The notes: generated by a model not told the origin, from the sequence alone. A stretch of 64,000 nucleotides of DNA from Diplodia intermedia (GCA_021495925.1 JAKEKT010000030.1:303218-367217), one strand, 5' to 3'; shown: positions 33,256-45,411, counted from the stretch's first letter. Numbers and translations are program-made.

Positions 33256-34500
33256 GGGTGTCTGTGACGGGCAGCGCGCACATCGAGGGGCTGGGCTTTA
33301 GCTTTCGAATCCACACACAAAAAGAAAACTGCGGGGGTGGGTGGTCAGGAGGAGGCGGGTGGTTGTTCTGGCTTGTGACGGGAGAAGATGGTGTGCAGAT
33401 GCTGACAGCAGGGCCAGAAAGGCTGGAGCTGGCGGTGGGCCTTCCTTACCTTGCAGCAAGCCTCATGGGCCTGGATACCACGTCAGAGGGATGTCTAGAG
33501 AACCGGGCAGCCCGCGCACAGCGGAACTTCCATAGACGGGCGGGAAGGAAGCGGGAGGTGGCTGCAGTCGCAGCGCCTGTCGGCGTGCTAGCTAGCTCGA
33601 ATCGCGGTTTGTTGGTTGTGCGGGCTTGCTGCAAGCAAGTTGCGTGGTGCAAAGTGTGGGACTGCGGACTGGGGACTGGGCCGCTTGTGAGGTGCGCTGC
33701 AGGCCTGCGCGAATCGATGATCGCGCCCGAGCTTCCTGGAGATGTGCTGAAACGGGGCGTGCAGGCGTCGGTTCCCGGTCGGGGCTTGCTTGTGGTTGAT
33801 GTTGACGCTGCCCGCGTTATGTTTACTGCCTGGCCGCCGCGTTGTTTGCGCCCGATAGCTCTGGCCAGCGGCCCATGCTTGTGAAGATCTGGCTCGCGCG
33901 ACTTTCCTTGCCCGTGCGCAGCCTACCAGCGCCCAACGCCTCACCGCCGCCTGCTTCCAAAGCTTCTGTGAGAAGGGCCAAGCTGTCCACGCGCCAGCAG
34001 CCACGCGGCGCGCAGTCGCGTGCCGCATCCACGTTCCGGCAGCCCGTCGACATTCCTTTGCTTTGGGCACTGAGGGCTCAGCCACTGATCAGCAGCAGCT
34101 ATCGACGGATCTACGTACCGAGACGCCATGCACGGGCTCAGGACTGCTCTCCCTCCCTCTCCCAAGACGGTGGTCAGAACGCGCTCGGAAATCTCAGGCA
34201 AAGTAATTCTTCTCTTCAAAAACATCCATCCGCTACTCGCCGACGAATGTTGACCGGTCTAATCTCCCGGGATAAGCCTGACTTGGCGCCTGGCATCTTG
34301 TTTTCTCCCCAAGTCAGGGGCGGGCCAATTGGCTTTCATTGCCGTCATTCCACTACTGCGTCATCGTGCTACAAAAAGCGGGTGCGACGCACAATTTGGA
34401 GGGGCTGTGCCATCTTCTCCAAGGTTGTTAAAGATATAAATTCCTTTCTAATAATAAACCAGAACGTAATACTCTTAAATGCCCGACTATAGCCCTGCTT
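33256..34500. other. Promoter of the large scaffold, 1.2 kb
   Basis: Upstream of the large scaffold gene and downstream of the EBP-type gene. An AT-rich stretch lies at 34430-34490. No gene seen. Confidence 0.55.
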
Positions 34501-35680
34501 CTACAGATCCTTCCTCTTCTTCGGGCTGACAGGCGACGCATTGAGGCACTGCTCTACTCGTGCGACCGCCTTGAAGGCTCTACCAGAAGCTCTGAGGCTG
34601 TTCACGATCAAGACTGGTGCATGTCAGTGTGCATGTCCAGTGTGTGTCTTGAAGAGGTACCGGGTACTCACTGATTGGGATGACAACCCAAAATGCGTTC
34701 ATGAACACAAAATAGAACCAAAAGTAGTATGACTCCGGCCGGGAGTAGTTCAGATTGGTCAGGTAATGGTCGAACATGGCTGTCGCGTAGTACAGGACAT
34801 CGCCGTACAACTGGCCGAGAGACACGATCGCCTGCAGAGGGTATCGAAGCGGGTGCTGGGTGGTGATCATGTGCGCGATGACGAAGGAAAGAGGTCCCCA
34901 GCACACCTAGGATTCAAGCTTCAGTGACTTTGGTTCTCCAGAGTGTATCCAAGGCCTACTTACAGCGGTGATGGTCTCCATGCATAGCACAAAGGGATCC
35001 TGCGTCAGATAACGCGAGTCCGAGAGGGCATACTCCTTCCACAACTGTCCGAACAGGTGTTGCGAGCCGCCGAGTCTCCTGAAATTATACACAAAGAAGC
35101 CTGATTTGTATCCGTTAGGTTGCGCTCAACTGGGGGGTCCGCGGTTGGTGTCTTGCCTTCGAAGAAAAAGTGTATGCAGCCACCTGTTACAGGACGTCAG
35201 CAGCGCCCAAGTATACGTCCGCATGGAGGGATACTAACTTAATACAAACCACAGTATCTGCAGGAGCTCGGTGCCGCGCAGTGTCGGCCTGAGCTTCTTC
35301 GCGACCAGATATGTGACCAAGAAAACAACAGCGCACCCGGCCGCGAAGGACGCGAGCAGCTGGGCCACGGTGTAGTCATTGGCCAGGTATCCTGCAATCT
35401 CGACCTCGAGGGGATAGTAGGGGTGCATCGGGTCGGGGGGTTTGGTGGTGTTGAGCTGGACAGGCACCTCGATGGCCGGCTCGAAAGCTGCGGCCGCTGC
35501 CGTTGCTGATTCTGCCATGGCCGAAGCGGCGGATGCGACGAGGTCGGCTGGGTCCATGGCGGGCGCGCGATTAGGAGGTGAGGCCGAGTAACAGTCTGCG
35601 GCGAGCGGGAGGAAGCCGTTGCAGCCAAACAAGGCCGGGAGCTTGGCTGTGATGAGGTCGTTAATCGTAGCTCGGGCCAT
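34501..35680 (-). CDS. EBP-type sterol delta8-delta7 isomerase family membrane protein
   Basis: Five exons: 35239-35680, 35157-35183 (27 nt), 34964-35100, 34672-34906 and 34501-34613 give 317 residues. The C-terminal ~200 residues form an EXPERA/emopamil-binding-protein domain: GCIHFFFEGFFVYNF, LWKEYALSDSRYL, VLCMETITAVCWGPLSF, ITTQHPLRYPLQAIVSLGQLYGDVLYY and NAFWVVIPI. The GxxHxxxE and ExxxxxxxGP signatures match EBP, which shifts the sterol B-ring double bond in the ER; yeast uses the unrelated Erg2 for this step. An extra N-terminal ~100 residues and a lumen-side helix precede it. The C-terminus KKRKDL fits ER retention. Intron 2 (35101-35156) has a GC donor (AAG|GCAAGA); phase and family sequence both require it. 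Confidence 0.85.
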
Positions 35681-36530
35681 GATTCGTTATGAATATCGTT
35701 AATTTCAGCTTCGTTGCTCGGTAGGCGCGTCGTTCACTCCTCTTCGGATGTATCGTCTCGCTGGATGAAGTATAGTGTTGCCGTCATCGAGGCGAGGAAG
35801 CACGGGCGATGGCTTGAAGGCCGATCGCACGCCGAGAGATTCCGTGCGGGCGCTGCGAGCGCACCAGCAGCGGCGGCCGCCTGCTGCAGCATATTGGAGG
35901 TTCCGACTGTTCCACGAGAAGAAGAAACAAAGCGATTGTGATGTCGTCGGAAGCGCGGCGACGCGCTATCTGATGCCTTGCAGCTCGGATCCATCCATGC
36001 CAGGCTTCCCGGCCCTCAGCTGCGCCGTCATCACCGGATACGGCCATGCTCCGCCTTTGCCCGCCGTAGATCAGGGAAGCGCGCCCGCTGTGGGTGGGTG
36101 GCTTCCCGTGCAGTTCAAGCCTATTTTCCTAGCCTACAGCGTACGATCCGACCGTCGGCTGCGCGCTTCGATTCGTGCTCCCACGCATGGTTTGATCGTC
36201 GCGCCGGGTGCATCACTGCGGATGTTCTCGGGCCACACTGACGGCTAGGAATTCGACATCGCTAGTCGGGTGACGGAGCCAGACTGCTCCAGAACAGGCT
36301 TGCGTCATCTGCAGCAGGGTATGTGATTGAGGCAAACAACGAGTTGAAAAGGTGGCTTGGATTTCGGTTGCCATCTGGCCGAATCGGTTCTATCATGTCT
36401 ACAAAATCCAAAGACCCGCCGATGCAGGGGTAGTCAAGCACACGAGCAAAATCATCTATCCCATCTGAACTCCTGTGACAAATCCAAAGAATCCACGCTT
36501 TTACATTTAGCACGTGCTCCTGCACCATGC
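35681..36530. other. Promoter of the EBP-type gene
   Basis: 850 bp with chance frames only; includes the 3' flank of the FAD oxidoreductase gene. Confidence 0.55.
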
Positions 36531-38409
36531 TTACTGGCCTTCCGTGTCCTGTGGCACCATTGCCATTGGCAGCTTTCTGCGGTCGAGGTGGAGATCTTGA
36601 TGACTGACGCCATTCGGTCTGATTTTGGGGCTACTCCCATTGCGAGAGTGACCGTTGACTCCTTTGCGAACGGGGCTCCGGGGCGGAGTTGGTATCTTCG
36701 TCTTCGCAGCGGACGCCGCGCAGCCATTCTCCTCCGCGAACTCGTGCTTTACATCTAGGACCCTGCCACCGGCATAGGAACACGCGCCGAAAGCATGGCG
36801 TACCAACGAATCGCCAGTCAGACTGCCGATAATGAAGACCGAAGGTGCAATTTCCAAATCCTCTTCAACCTTTTCGCGAAGGGTTCGACCGGAAATCAGG
36901 CCTGGCAATGGCTCGTCGTCCTCTTCAGATCGCCTGGTGGCGGGGCCATTGACCTCTGAGCGTAGCGGTTCCTCCAGATACTCAAGAGACCCGCGCCTTC
37001 CCACCACATACTCGATCCCGCCCACAGCACGTTCAATGATCTCACCCGACTCCAAAAGTATCTTGATTATGGCGAAGTCGTCAATCGATGTGACATCCAT
37101 GATTGTGGCGTTGGCTAGGCCTTCGTATACACTTGCCCAGTCGCGTTGAGTGAAAAAAGGGTTGTTTTTCTTCCTGGTCAACGGAGACGCAGCTGATTTG
37201 GACCTCGAAGACGAGAGTGCGGCGAGTTTCATCTGTCGATAGATACCAGCGTATTCCGGGTAGGCCTGGTGATGGCAACCCCTAAGAGGAGATGGCCTGT
37301 CCTCCGGCGACCAGTTGAACATGTGAATGACCTTGCGGTGCGGCGGTGTTGAGATGATAACATCCGCGGCGGAAAATCCCGAACCTACCACCAGGAGTGG
37401 TTTCGTCACATTGCGCACGCTGCATAGTGGCGATAGAAGTGGCGGTGGTGGGATGTTGACTGAGAATATCCCAGACCCGAGGACGAGGTGCTTGCATCGG
37501 ATGCCATGGGAACCGATATAGAAGCCGTCCGCCGTCCTTGAGACATGAGACACTTGAGCGCTGTTCAGAATCGACTTCGCAATGCCAACAGCATGCGGGT
37601 ACGCCTTGTAGTACGCGGCCACCTGTGTCCGAGTAGGGCGCAAAAAGTGCGGCAACGGCTCGCCATTCACAGCCTTCCAATGGTCCGCAAACGAGTACCC
37701 AGGCAATGAGAGCATCTCGGCATAACTCAACGTGCCGATATTACTGTTCGCGGCCACTGGGTTGTCGGTCCACTGGCCTCCGGCATCGGGTGTGTTGCCC
37801 AGAGCGACATGTGAGACAGCTTGGTCCGGCTCATAGCGCCAGTCGACGCAGGATTCCGGATCAATCTCAGTATCGGCATTTGGGCGGATCAGGGTATCGA
37901 GCAGGGTATTGACAGGCAAGGCCTGGGTCGAGTAGCGTAGCGACGACTGGAAATGAGCGTAGAGGTCCGGCGTCAGGTCGAGCAGGTTGGGACGGGACTC
38001 GAGCTTCGCACGCAGCAGCGGGTCGTGGTGCGGGCGGGCATAGTACGGAATGTGGCCGTGGAGGATATAAGACAGGATCAACGCCGAGGGGCCGTTGCCT
38101 GCAATTCGCAAGAAAGCAAGTCCATTGCGTCAGCCGACAAGCGTGGGTTGGAGGCCGCAGTACCACAAAGGCAACCTGGTGGGCGGGTGCGGGCCGGCAC
38201 TTACCCACAATCACCGTGTCAACGTCCCGAAGCGCGGTGCTCGCCATGTCTGCAAAGCCTGAGGCGCCATGGAACGAGGAGTCGTGCGTGGTGGCCGGGT
38301 CATGGTGGTGGTCTTGTAGATTTGTCAGGCGGTTAGGATGCAAAGCGTCCGCCCGCGTGGAGGTCGCCAGCCTTTCCTCTACGAGTGGGGGCGTCGGCTT
38401 TACCGTCAT
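36531..38409 (-). CDS. FAD/NADPH-dependent oxidoreductase (flavin monooxygenase/OSGIN-like)
   Basis: Two exons, 38205-38409 and 36531-38098 (106-nt intron), give 590 residues. The first Rossmann motif VIVGNGPSALILSYIL spans the splice (about residue 66-80); a second, LLVVGSGFSAADVI, lies near 304 and fits NADPH binding. A third conserved block, SVFIIGSLTGDSLVRHAFG, is near 500. The layout is that of two-dinucleotide-domain flavoproteins close to OSGIN and N-hydroxylating monooxygenases. Substrate unknown; no siderophore genes are nearby. The C-terminal 70 residues are basic and disordered. The start is uncertain: the first ATG adds about 54 residues before MASTALRDVD (ATG near 38247), where the fold would normally begin. 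Confidence 0.8.
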
Positions 38410-39062
38410 AGCTTGCCCGCATCCCGGCGGACTGGGTTACCAATTGCAGCGTGCTCATCTTCCGCCGTTTCTTTCAATGCTGAGAATTTTTCCCTTTCCC
38501 GCCGCTGGTTCCCTGGCCGATTGGCTGGCCCCGCATGCCTGGCCCGCTTGCTTTCGGCACCTTGAACAAAGACACGGCGTTCCTGGGGAGCCTCGCTTTC
38601 CTCTCAATCGCCCGATTCGCTCCGGCGTAATTACGACTAGACCCGCCGGCGGCGCTTTGTCATCCGCCATCCGAGGTCCCATTGCTTCCACATCCTGGTA
38701 GGAATTGTCCGCTGTGACAACGTTATTGGGTCGGATGACCTCACGCTCATGCTCACTCCCACGATTCGGGTAGCTGATTGTCGGTTGATTGTTCACGAAT
38801 AGTTTCTTGTCACAAGTTTAGTGTCTGGAATGGACAAGGCAATCCTGGCCATGGTTCTCGTGATCATTTGCTCTGTAGCCGCTATACTTCCCCTCTTTCA
38901 GGAATCATTGCTTTCTTGACACCACAGAGATAAGGAGAAAGTCGTTCTCGGCCTGCAACATGTACACTGCGTATCTCACACTGAGGACGGTCTACCGGTC
39001 GTTGCGGGCGTGGTTTCGACTGGGCGATTTAGGACCGCATTTGATTGATGATGGTATCTTGC
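38410..39062. other. Promoter of the FAD oxidoreductase gene
   Basis: 653 bp; also the 3' flank of the complex I subunit gene. No gene seen. Confidence 0.55.
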
Positions 39063-39626
39063 TTAGAACTCTTTGATGACATCTCCTCTGCGCTTGCCAC
39101 GGAGGTCGTACTTGCCCTGCATCACAGCGTCAGCCTCCTGCCCACGTTGTATTCTGGCGACAGCCATTTCTTCCACTGCCCTTGAGAGCCCAAGCTGATC
39201 GTCTTGCGCTTCCCCGGCACCAGCTGGAAGCACTGTTTTTTCCACGGGCCCAATGTATTCCTCCCCAACAGACAGCCATGGCGGGTTCGACTCACATCAG
39301 TGTTGTAGGCGACGAGCCCGACGACGCTCGGCACAGCGATGGCGACCCAAAAGGAAATCCACGCGGTCCTGGGAGTCCAGCGGAAGTACTTGTAGCGGTT
39401 CGGGCCGACGTCTGTAGGGTCGTCAATGTAAACTGGAGCGAAGGACGAACGAGCGCGCGCTCAGGCGGTGGGGTCGCGGGGAGGTGTCGTACTGCTGTAC
39501 TTGACCAGCGCCGGGTCTTCGTGGAGAACTGCGGAAACACACAGTGTCAGCTCAATGCGATCAGAATAGCTAGGGCAGCGCAGCGCATGTGCATGATGAG
39601 AACATACCGTGATGGTCGCCTGCCAT
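39063..39626 (-). CDS. NADH:ubiquinone oxidoreductase B15-type subunit (NDUFB4-like)
   Basis: Four exons: 39608-39626 (19 nt), 39493-39528 (36 nt), 39296-39432 and 39063-39116 give only 81 residues. The spliced protein reads MAGDHHVLHEDPALVKY, then NRYKYFRWTPRTAWISFW, one transmembrane helix (VAIAVPSVVGLVAYN) and the terminal GKYDLRGKRRGDVIKEF. This layout is that of the single-pass B15 accessory subunit in the membrane arm of mitochondrial complex I. Every boundary is GT-AG and in phase; the gene is invisible as one ORF. Intron 3 is 179 nt. The start codon is 448 bp from the divergent GST start. Confidence 0.85.
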
Positions 39627-40074
39627 AGTGGGTGATGTGAGAAGCAGCAAGCTCGGAGTGTTGCGGTCGTGCTCCTGCTGTAATGGCGCCTCAGCGATTG
39701 GCCGTGTTCTTGGCGTTGGCGCGAGTCACGTGAAGCCGCCCATTCCACACTTACCTGTGATCCACGGATCGGACCATCTCACGTTCTCCACACCATCCAT
39801 CTCCTCCGGCGTCCGATCTTGCGGCCGATGTTCCCAATTCGTCTCCCTAGGCTCTAGGCCCAAAGGGAAAGAGCTGCATGTGATGCTTCAGAATAGTGTC
39901 CTTATCTGCAATAGGGCCATTGTGCCTAGGTACTTTGCTGCTAGCGCCGGCAATCGTATATCCGCAGCTCTTCATCTTAAATTTCAATCGCATCTCAGCT
40001 CGAGCCCAGTTTCTCATCGCGTGTTCTCCACTTCAACTGTGAGCAACAGTCTCTCAACCTCCAACCACGGCAAC
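39627..40074. promoter_or_regulatory. Bidirectional promoter of complex I B15 and GST genes
   Basis: 448 bp between divergent start codons. Near the GST end it is rich in C/T and CA tracts, as in fungal leaders, and is open in the GST frame from 39628 onward. Confidence 0.6.
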
Positions 40075-40950
40075 ATGGCAGCGGATCAACAGAACGCAAA
40101 GATCACGCTCTACTGGTTAGTACAGCCTCTCTGCGGAGGGTTGCCCTTTCCTTCATTAACATCATGAAGGCTCGACAAGTCCCGCTCGCATCGTGTTCTT
40201 TGGCTGCTCGAAGAACTGAAACTCGACTATGAGCTCAAGGTCTTCAAGCGGACCAAGGACAAGCTTGCACCCCCCGAGTTGAAGGAAGTGCATCCTCTCG
40301 GCAAGTCCCCGGTGGTGGGCATCCAGGCTCCTGGCGCCGAGAAGCAGATCATGCTTGCCGAGTCGGGCGCCATCACCGAGTACCTCACCGAGTACTTTGG
40401 CAAATGGCTGATCCCAACGCGGTATGCCGAAGGCAAGGAGGGCCAGATTGGTGGCGAGACCGAGGCTTGGATTCGGTATCGCTTCCTGATGCACTATGCA
40501 GAGGGCAGCATCATGCCGCTGATGGTGTTCTCGTTGCTTCTCTACAGTATGACCCGTCTCTGGCTAACGAATCGCGTGTGCTGACTCTTCGTAGTGATCA
40601 AAACGGCCCCTGTTCCTTTCTTTATCAAGCCAATCACCAATGCTGTTGCGGGGAAGGTCGAAGGCGGCTTCCTGAAGCCGAACTTCAAGACGCACCTTGG
40701 CTTCTTGGAGGAGCAGCTTGCAACCTCCGAAGGCGATTACCTCTGTGGCAAGGAAATCACTGCTGCTGACATCCTCATGAGCTATCCATTGGAGGCGGCG
40801 ACGCTTCGCGCGGGTCTGACCAAGGACAAGTACCCCAAGCTCGCGGCCTATCTGGACCTTTTGCATGAGAGGGAAGCATTCAAGAAGGCAAACGCGAAGA
40901 TCAAGGAAGTGACGGGGCAGGACTACGACCCAAACATCTTCAATGCGTAA
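40075..40950 (+). CDS. Glutathione S-transferase (Gtt1-like)
   Basis: Three exons: 40075-40115, 40170-40546 and 40595-40950 give 257 residues. The N-terminal thioredoxin-like domain shows ITLYWLDKSRSHRVLWLLEEL, then HPLGKSPVV (the cis-Pro loop) and LAESGAITEYL (the Glu-Ser that binds the glutathione gamma-glutamyl group). The C-terminal helical domain ends with LCGKEITAADILMSYPLEAA and the AYLDLLHEREAFKKA helix. The family conjugates glutathione to electrophiles or reduces peroxides; yeast Gtt1 is ER-associated. Introns are 54 and 48 nt. The frame is open upstream to an in-frame ATG at 39883, which would add a basic 64-residue leader (see findings); the internal ATG at 40075 is used because the 5' sequence also looks like a normal leader. 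Confidence 0.9.
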
Positions 40951-41021
40951 GGGCTGGACACGGCGAAGGGAACCACTGGCTTGATTGTAGGGAATAACTC
41001 GGACATAGTGGCCGTATAATT

Positions 41022-41027
41022 AATAAA
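41022..41027 (+). terminator. Polyadenylation signal candidate for the GST gene
   Basis: AATAAA lies about 70 nt past the GST stop codon in a local AT-rich stretch. This is the canonical element, though fungal genes often use looser signals. Confidence 0.5.
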
Positions 41028-41261
41028 TAGCGATACCTTGTCGCAGATCTGGGGGAAAGTCGGGCATCCGTGCATCTGTGTCGAGAGGGATTACTGAGCT
41101 ATTTCGAAGCTTCCTCGTGCGCGTGTTTGATGGAACACGGTGGCAAAAGTCGTGGCGGCATGGCGTCACCGGCGGACCAAAGAGTGATCGGGTCGGTGGT
41201 TCCTGACAGAGGCCCATGGAAGATCTGGGATGGTGTTGCGATAAAGTTAGGGCAATGCGAC

Positions 41262-41351
41262 CCGTTGCCGTCCGAACCGTTGCCGTCCGAGCCGCCTATG
41301 AACGGGACGGCCGCGGGCTTTTGGTCGGACGGGCATGCGACGGGCATGCGA
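41262..41351. repeat. Two short tandem duplications
   Basis: A 15-nt unit (ccgttgccgtccgaa) is duplicated at 41262-41276 and 41277-41291, and an 11-nt unit (cgggcatgcga) at 41330-41340 and 41341-41351, in the intergenic region between the GST and BTB genes. Confidence 0.8.
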
Positions 41352-41974
41352 AGTAGCGAAGAGCGGCGGCCGAGCGTGCCGCGCGGGAGGAATATGCCGG
41401 GGCACCAGCAGGCCAGTCATCGGGGCTGGGCAGCGTCATGGACGGCCTACCCGCTCGCGTATTCAGAACGCGTGGAAACAACCGGAGTACAGCAATATGG
41501 GCCAATCACAGCGGGGGATCTGAGCTTAACAACGAGGGCGCTGCTTACGTGCGTCGTGCGCAGCGCCGCTCCATCCCGCAACCTCCGCCGGCCGAATTGC
41601 TGACAGGGCGCCGCAGAGTAAGCTGCGGCTCCTGTTCGAGAAGCGTGCGGCACAGCCTACGACATGCGAGGCAGATCTTCACACGAAGAGAATGGAATGC
41701 GCGCGGAGCTTAGACGCGCCGCCGCCGCCACTGGCACCGAGCGCATCGTGAGGATATATAGGATGACAGATGGGAGCAGCTCTCGACGTGGGTGCTGTTG
41801 CTTCACACGCCCTAATACTCAACGGCATCGATCGCATCCGGAGCACCGCACGTACGCCAGTGCGCGCTCAGGAACCCCGTCAGCAGTCCTGCAGCGCCCG
41901 GGACCAAACTCTCGCAGCAGTAAGAGGAAGGTGGTGGCCGGCAACGACATCGATTAAGCGACGCGGCGGGCGGC

Positions 41975-44360
41975 ATGTCTGGCTTCCCTCCCTCGGCCCC
42001 CAGCACCCAAGACCCGGCAAACCCAACGCGACGGCATGCCTCGCGGCACGTCGAGCGCAGACCGAGTGTGCAGTTGTCTAGCCAGGTAGCCACGCCCACC
42101 AGCTCCTCGGGCCTTGCGACCCCGCGCAGCGGCTGCCCGGCCCAGCTGCGCATTCCCGTGCCTGCGCGCGCTGCCCACGAACCGCCCCCACGCGCGTCTG
42201 AGTTCTGGGACTGGGACAACGCCATCGACTTCACCGACGTCGCCGAGTTTTACGAGCCTCAAGGCGAGCTCACCAGAGCCCAGTACCAGCCTCCCGGCCA
42301 GGACTTCAGCTTCCCCCAGCCCGTTTCCGGCTCCGACCTCAGTGCCAGTGCCAGCAGCGCTCGGCTTACGCCCTCCGCCGGCTCTCCCTTTCTGGATGCC
42401 CAGCCTGCGAGTAATCCCTTCCCCGCCTTTCCTTTCGCCCTCCTGCCCCCGCCGGCACCTGGGTCCACGTCTGCCTCGGCCCAGCCGGTCATGAAGCGAA
42501 AGGACCGTTCCGAATCGGCCTCTATCGGCTCCGCCGCCGCCGCGCCATTCGGCATTGAAGGCATCCAAGAGCCAGCCGCCAAGCGTACTGCAACTTCGCG
42601 GTCTTCCTCGGTGGCAGATGAAAGCCCTACGCTGACCCAGGGCGCGGCCTTTGCGAACGCGCCAGTGGGCTCCCCTGAAGGGCTGGGTCATGCCGCCAGA
42701 GCGACTCCGATGGCCACCGCCGCCCACCCGGGAAATCAATCCACGCCGGCTGGCCCCGCAAATGCCTCCAGCGCTGCACAACCAGTAGCCACGCGGCCAC
42801 GCAAGATTGCTGAGCTCTCGAACAACTATTCGGCCATCTTACCTGCCGGCAAAGTTTTCCCCATCCAAATAGGAAATGAACTGTTCAGGCTCTCCGGGGC
42901 CTCCATTTCTTCAGATGGTAAGTCGCCCATCATCCCCGTACCGAATGGCTACTAAGGCTGCCAGAGCACCCTCATATTTCTCCCATTTCTTTGCGGAGCA
43001 GCTGTACAACAACCCCAGTGGGAAGGCAGGTGATGTGAAAACGTTGTACATCGACCGTGATCCAGCCACCTTCAGGGACATATCCCTCCATCTTCAGGGC
43101 TACTATGTCAGGCCCCGCGATGGAGAGCATTTCGTTCGGTTGTTTGCTGATGCTCAATTCTACAGCTGTAAGTCGAAGCCTTCGTTTCGGGCGGGCAGGA
43201 AAAAAAAATTAGTGCTAATTTTCGCAGTGCCTCGTTTGACGCAACAACTCTTCAAGTCGGAAATCTTCATCCAGATCGGTGGCCGTGACTTCCAGATACC
43301 CCGAGACCTCTTTTCCAGCCCTGGAGACTCGCCGAACTTCTTTTCTCTGGGGTTCGCGCATTTCTTCACAACTCCCCAGGAGGTTTTCCCCGGCTTGGAT
43401 CGTCAGACTCTGCTTCGACCACCATCGATCCTTCCACCATCTGTACCAAACCGATCTTCACAAACATTCGAGGATCTCTTGCGCTTGTTGCAAGGCTATC
43501 CCCTTCATATTCGTGACGAAGGCCATCGGGCTGATTTGATCCGGGACGCACGGTACTTCCATTTCAAAGGGCTCGAACAACGTCTCTTACCGTGCGAAAT
43601 TACGTACAATCTCGCGCGCGAGAGGTCAGAAATAGTCATGCGCCTGGAGGACATCCGCCAATCGGGCATTTCGTTCTCGCCCGAAACGGAATCGTTCTCA
43701 GGTGCAGACTCGATCTCAAGCGCTGCTGCAACTCCAGCTGCGGGACCACCACCGAGTGTGGGCGGGAGTACCCGTGCTGGATGGGTCACCTATGCGCGAC
43801 CGTACGCGGATGACTCTGCGTCCGAGCTGATTCTAGAGCTTTCGGGTGAATCGGCACGAATTGACGTGCAGTCAATGCGTGCCACGTTCTACGGCAACAC
43901 AAAGGCTCGCATCTCCAGTCTGTTCCAAGTCATCGCCAGCAAAATGGGCCTGCCGGCGACTCAACCACTGGGTCTTATGATGCTGCAAACCGGCGGCGGT
44001 GTGGCTGCTCAACCTGCGAGCCCAGCAAACTCTGGAGTGAGCGGTGATAGAGTCAAGATCGCCATCGGCTCCGACTGTTCGATAGACCTGGATGGAGTGC
44101 GAGTGCTAGCCGACAAGCGAGACCGCGACACTGGTCAGTTTCTGGACCCGCAATCGAGCCTGATTTTGCGCCTAAGAACGCCCAGTGCCGACGATGAGAC
44201 ACCCTTGGACTGGGTCGTCGCAAGGAGCCATTGGAGGCTGCGAGTCCAGCCTCGTCGCTTTGACGGAGAGCCTCGGGTTGAAGTTGTCATGCATGCCGTC
44301 AAGCTTGATGCATATGCGGGAGAGACGGCAAGGAACGCGCGGAGGGGATTCCTCGCATAG
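41975..44360 (+). CDS. Double BTB/POZ (K+-channel-tetramerisation-like) domain protein
   Basis: Three exons: 41975-42917, 42967-43167 and 43228-44360 give 758 residues. Residues 1-~280 are disordered Pro/Ser/Ala-rich sequence containing a KRKDR basic patch. Two T1/BTB-type folds follow: first FPIQIGNELFRLSGASISSD|APSYFSHFF with TLYIDRDPATFRDISLHLQG (about 290-385), second EIFIQIGGRDFQIPRDLFSS with FEDLLRLLQGYPLHI (about 395-510). A conserved C-terminal domain of about 250 residues has no recognised function. Uncharacterised yeast BTB proteins have similar layout. BTB folds oligomerise or bind cullin 3; the partner is unknown. The intron 1 acceptor is the CCAGAG site at 42966, the only one that keeps the frame. 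Confidence 0.82.
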
Positions 44361-45411
44361 AGAATCACTGCTTCCAGGCGCGTTACGGAACTTTCATCTC
44401 GTATGTATCGTCCTGTCCTACATTATCGTGTACATTATGTTTTCCTATCAGATTTGGGCTTCCCTCAGAACGGTGCGTCAGCATTGGCTTGGAGTTTTGT
44501 ACGATGTCTCGTCACGAGGGCTTTGGAGGTGCGTCGTTGGGCGGTCTTTGTCTCCCTTGGTGTTGTCAAGATATCCTTCGTGCAGTACGTCAATACTCCC
44601 CCGCATGCTTTCCCAAATATGTCCGAGACTCACTCGAGTCAAAAGACGTGTTGTATCTACTGAATGTAAGTACAGCGTTTATTCGTTCAATTTCACAGCA
44701 GCTCAAACTCCGATTACACATGACTTCATGCATTTTCGTGACTTAAGGCCGACACCAGACGTCGGCACCGCTCAACTAGTAGTGATTATACAAAATTAAC
44801 GCTGCCTGTTGCTCAAGGCTAACACGAATGTACTTGGTCGCGTGGATTTGTAAATAGCCACGCCACCCACTCACTCACTCATCCCTGCTCCGAGCTTCAT
44901 CAACATGTTACTCGCTCGCGCAACGCCTTTGTGACTGCTCTTCCATCCTCCAGCGTGGAACTGATGGAGGATCGCTCCTTTTCGCGCTAGGCGGGAGTCG
45001 TGCACCAGCCACAGACCTGTCCCTTTCTCTCTTCTTCCATCTCTACGGCCCCCTTCTCCTTCTCCTCGAATTAACTATGGCTTCCACGTTTCGGTTCATG
45101 CGACGTTTCTTCGTCAATGAGGAACGGACCAGGTGGGCATCATTCGTAACGGACCATCCGTTTCCTCCGGCAGGCAGGTGGGTGGGTGTGGTTGTGGAGC
45201 GGACGTGCGCTCACGCTGGACGGCCGACACCGAAGTCCGGAGTTGGTGACGCGTCCTGGGACACCACGTCTCCTCTAACAAGGAGGGAAGGTGTCCGTGC
45301 AGGGCATACCAGGTGTTCGCATGGTAGCCCGGAGTGATTTTCCTCTTCTCCGGACGTTGCGAAGAGATTGTGGCGAAGGGTTTTCTTCATTCTTTTTCCT
45401 TCCGTCGGCAT
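44361..45411. other. Convergent 3' flanks, 1 kb
   Basis: Between the BTB gene and the second rhodopsin-domain gene. The frame at 44185-44799 is only a run-on of an alternative frame. No gene seen. Confidence 0.55.

Larger units (their letters stand above)
40951..41974. other. Intergenic, GST to BTB gene
   Basis: GST 3' flank with an AATAAA, two short tandem duplications, and the promoter of the BTB gene. No gene seen. Confidence 0.6.

Noticed and set aside
32132..33301. Long plus-strand open frames with Gly/Val/Ala repeats opposite the large scaffold gene
   Set aside because: They are antisense shadows of the repetitive minus-strand coding sequence; the sense frame has conserved domains and a proper last exon.
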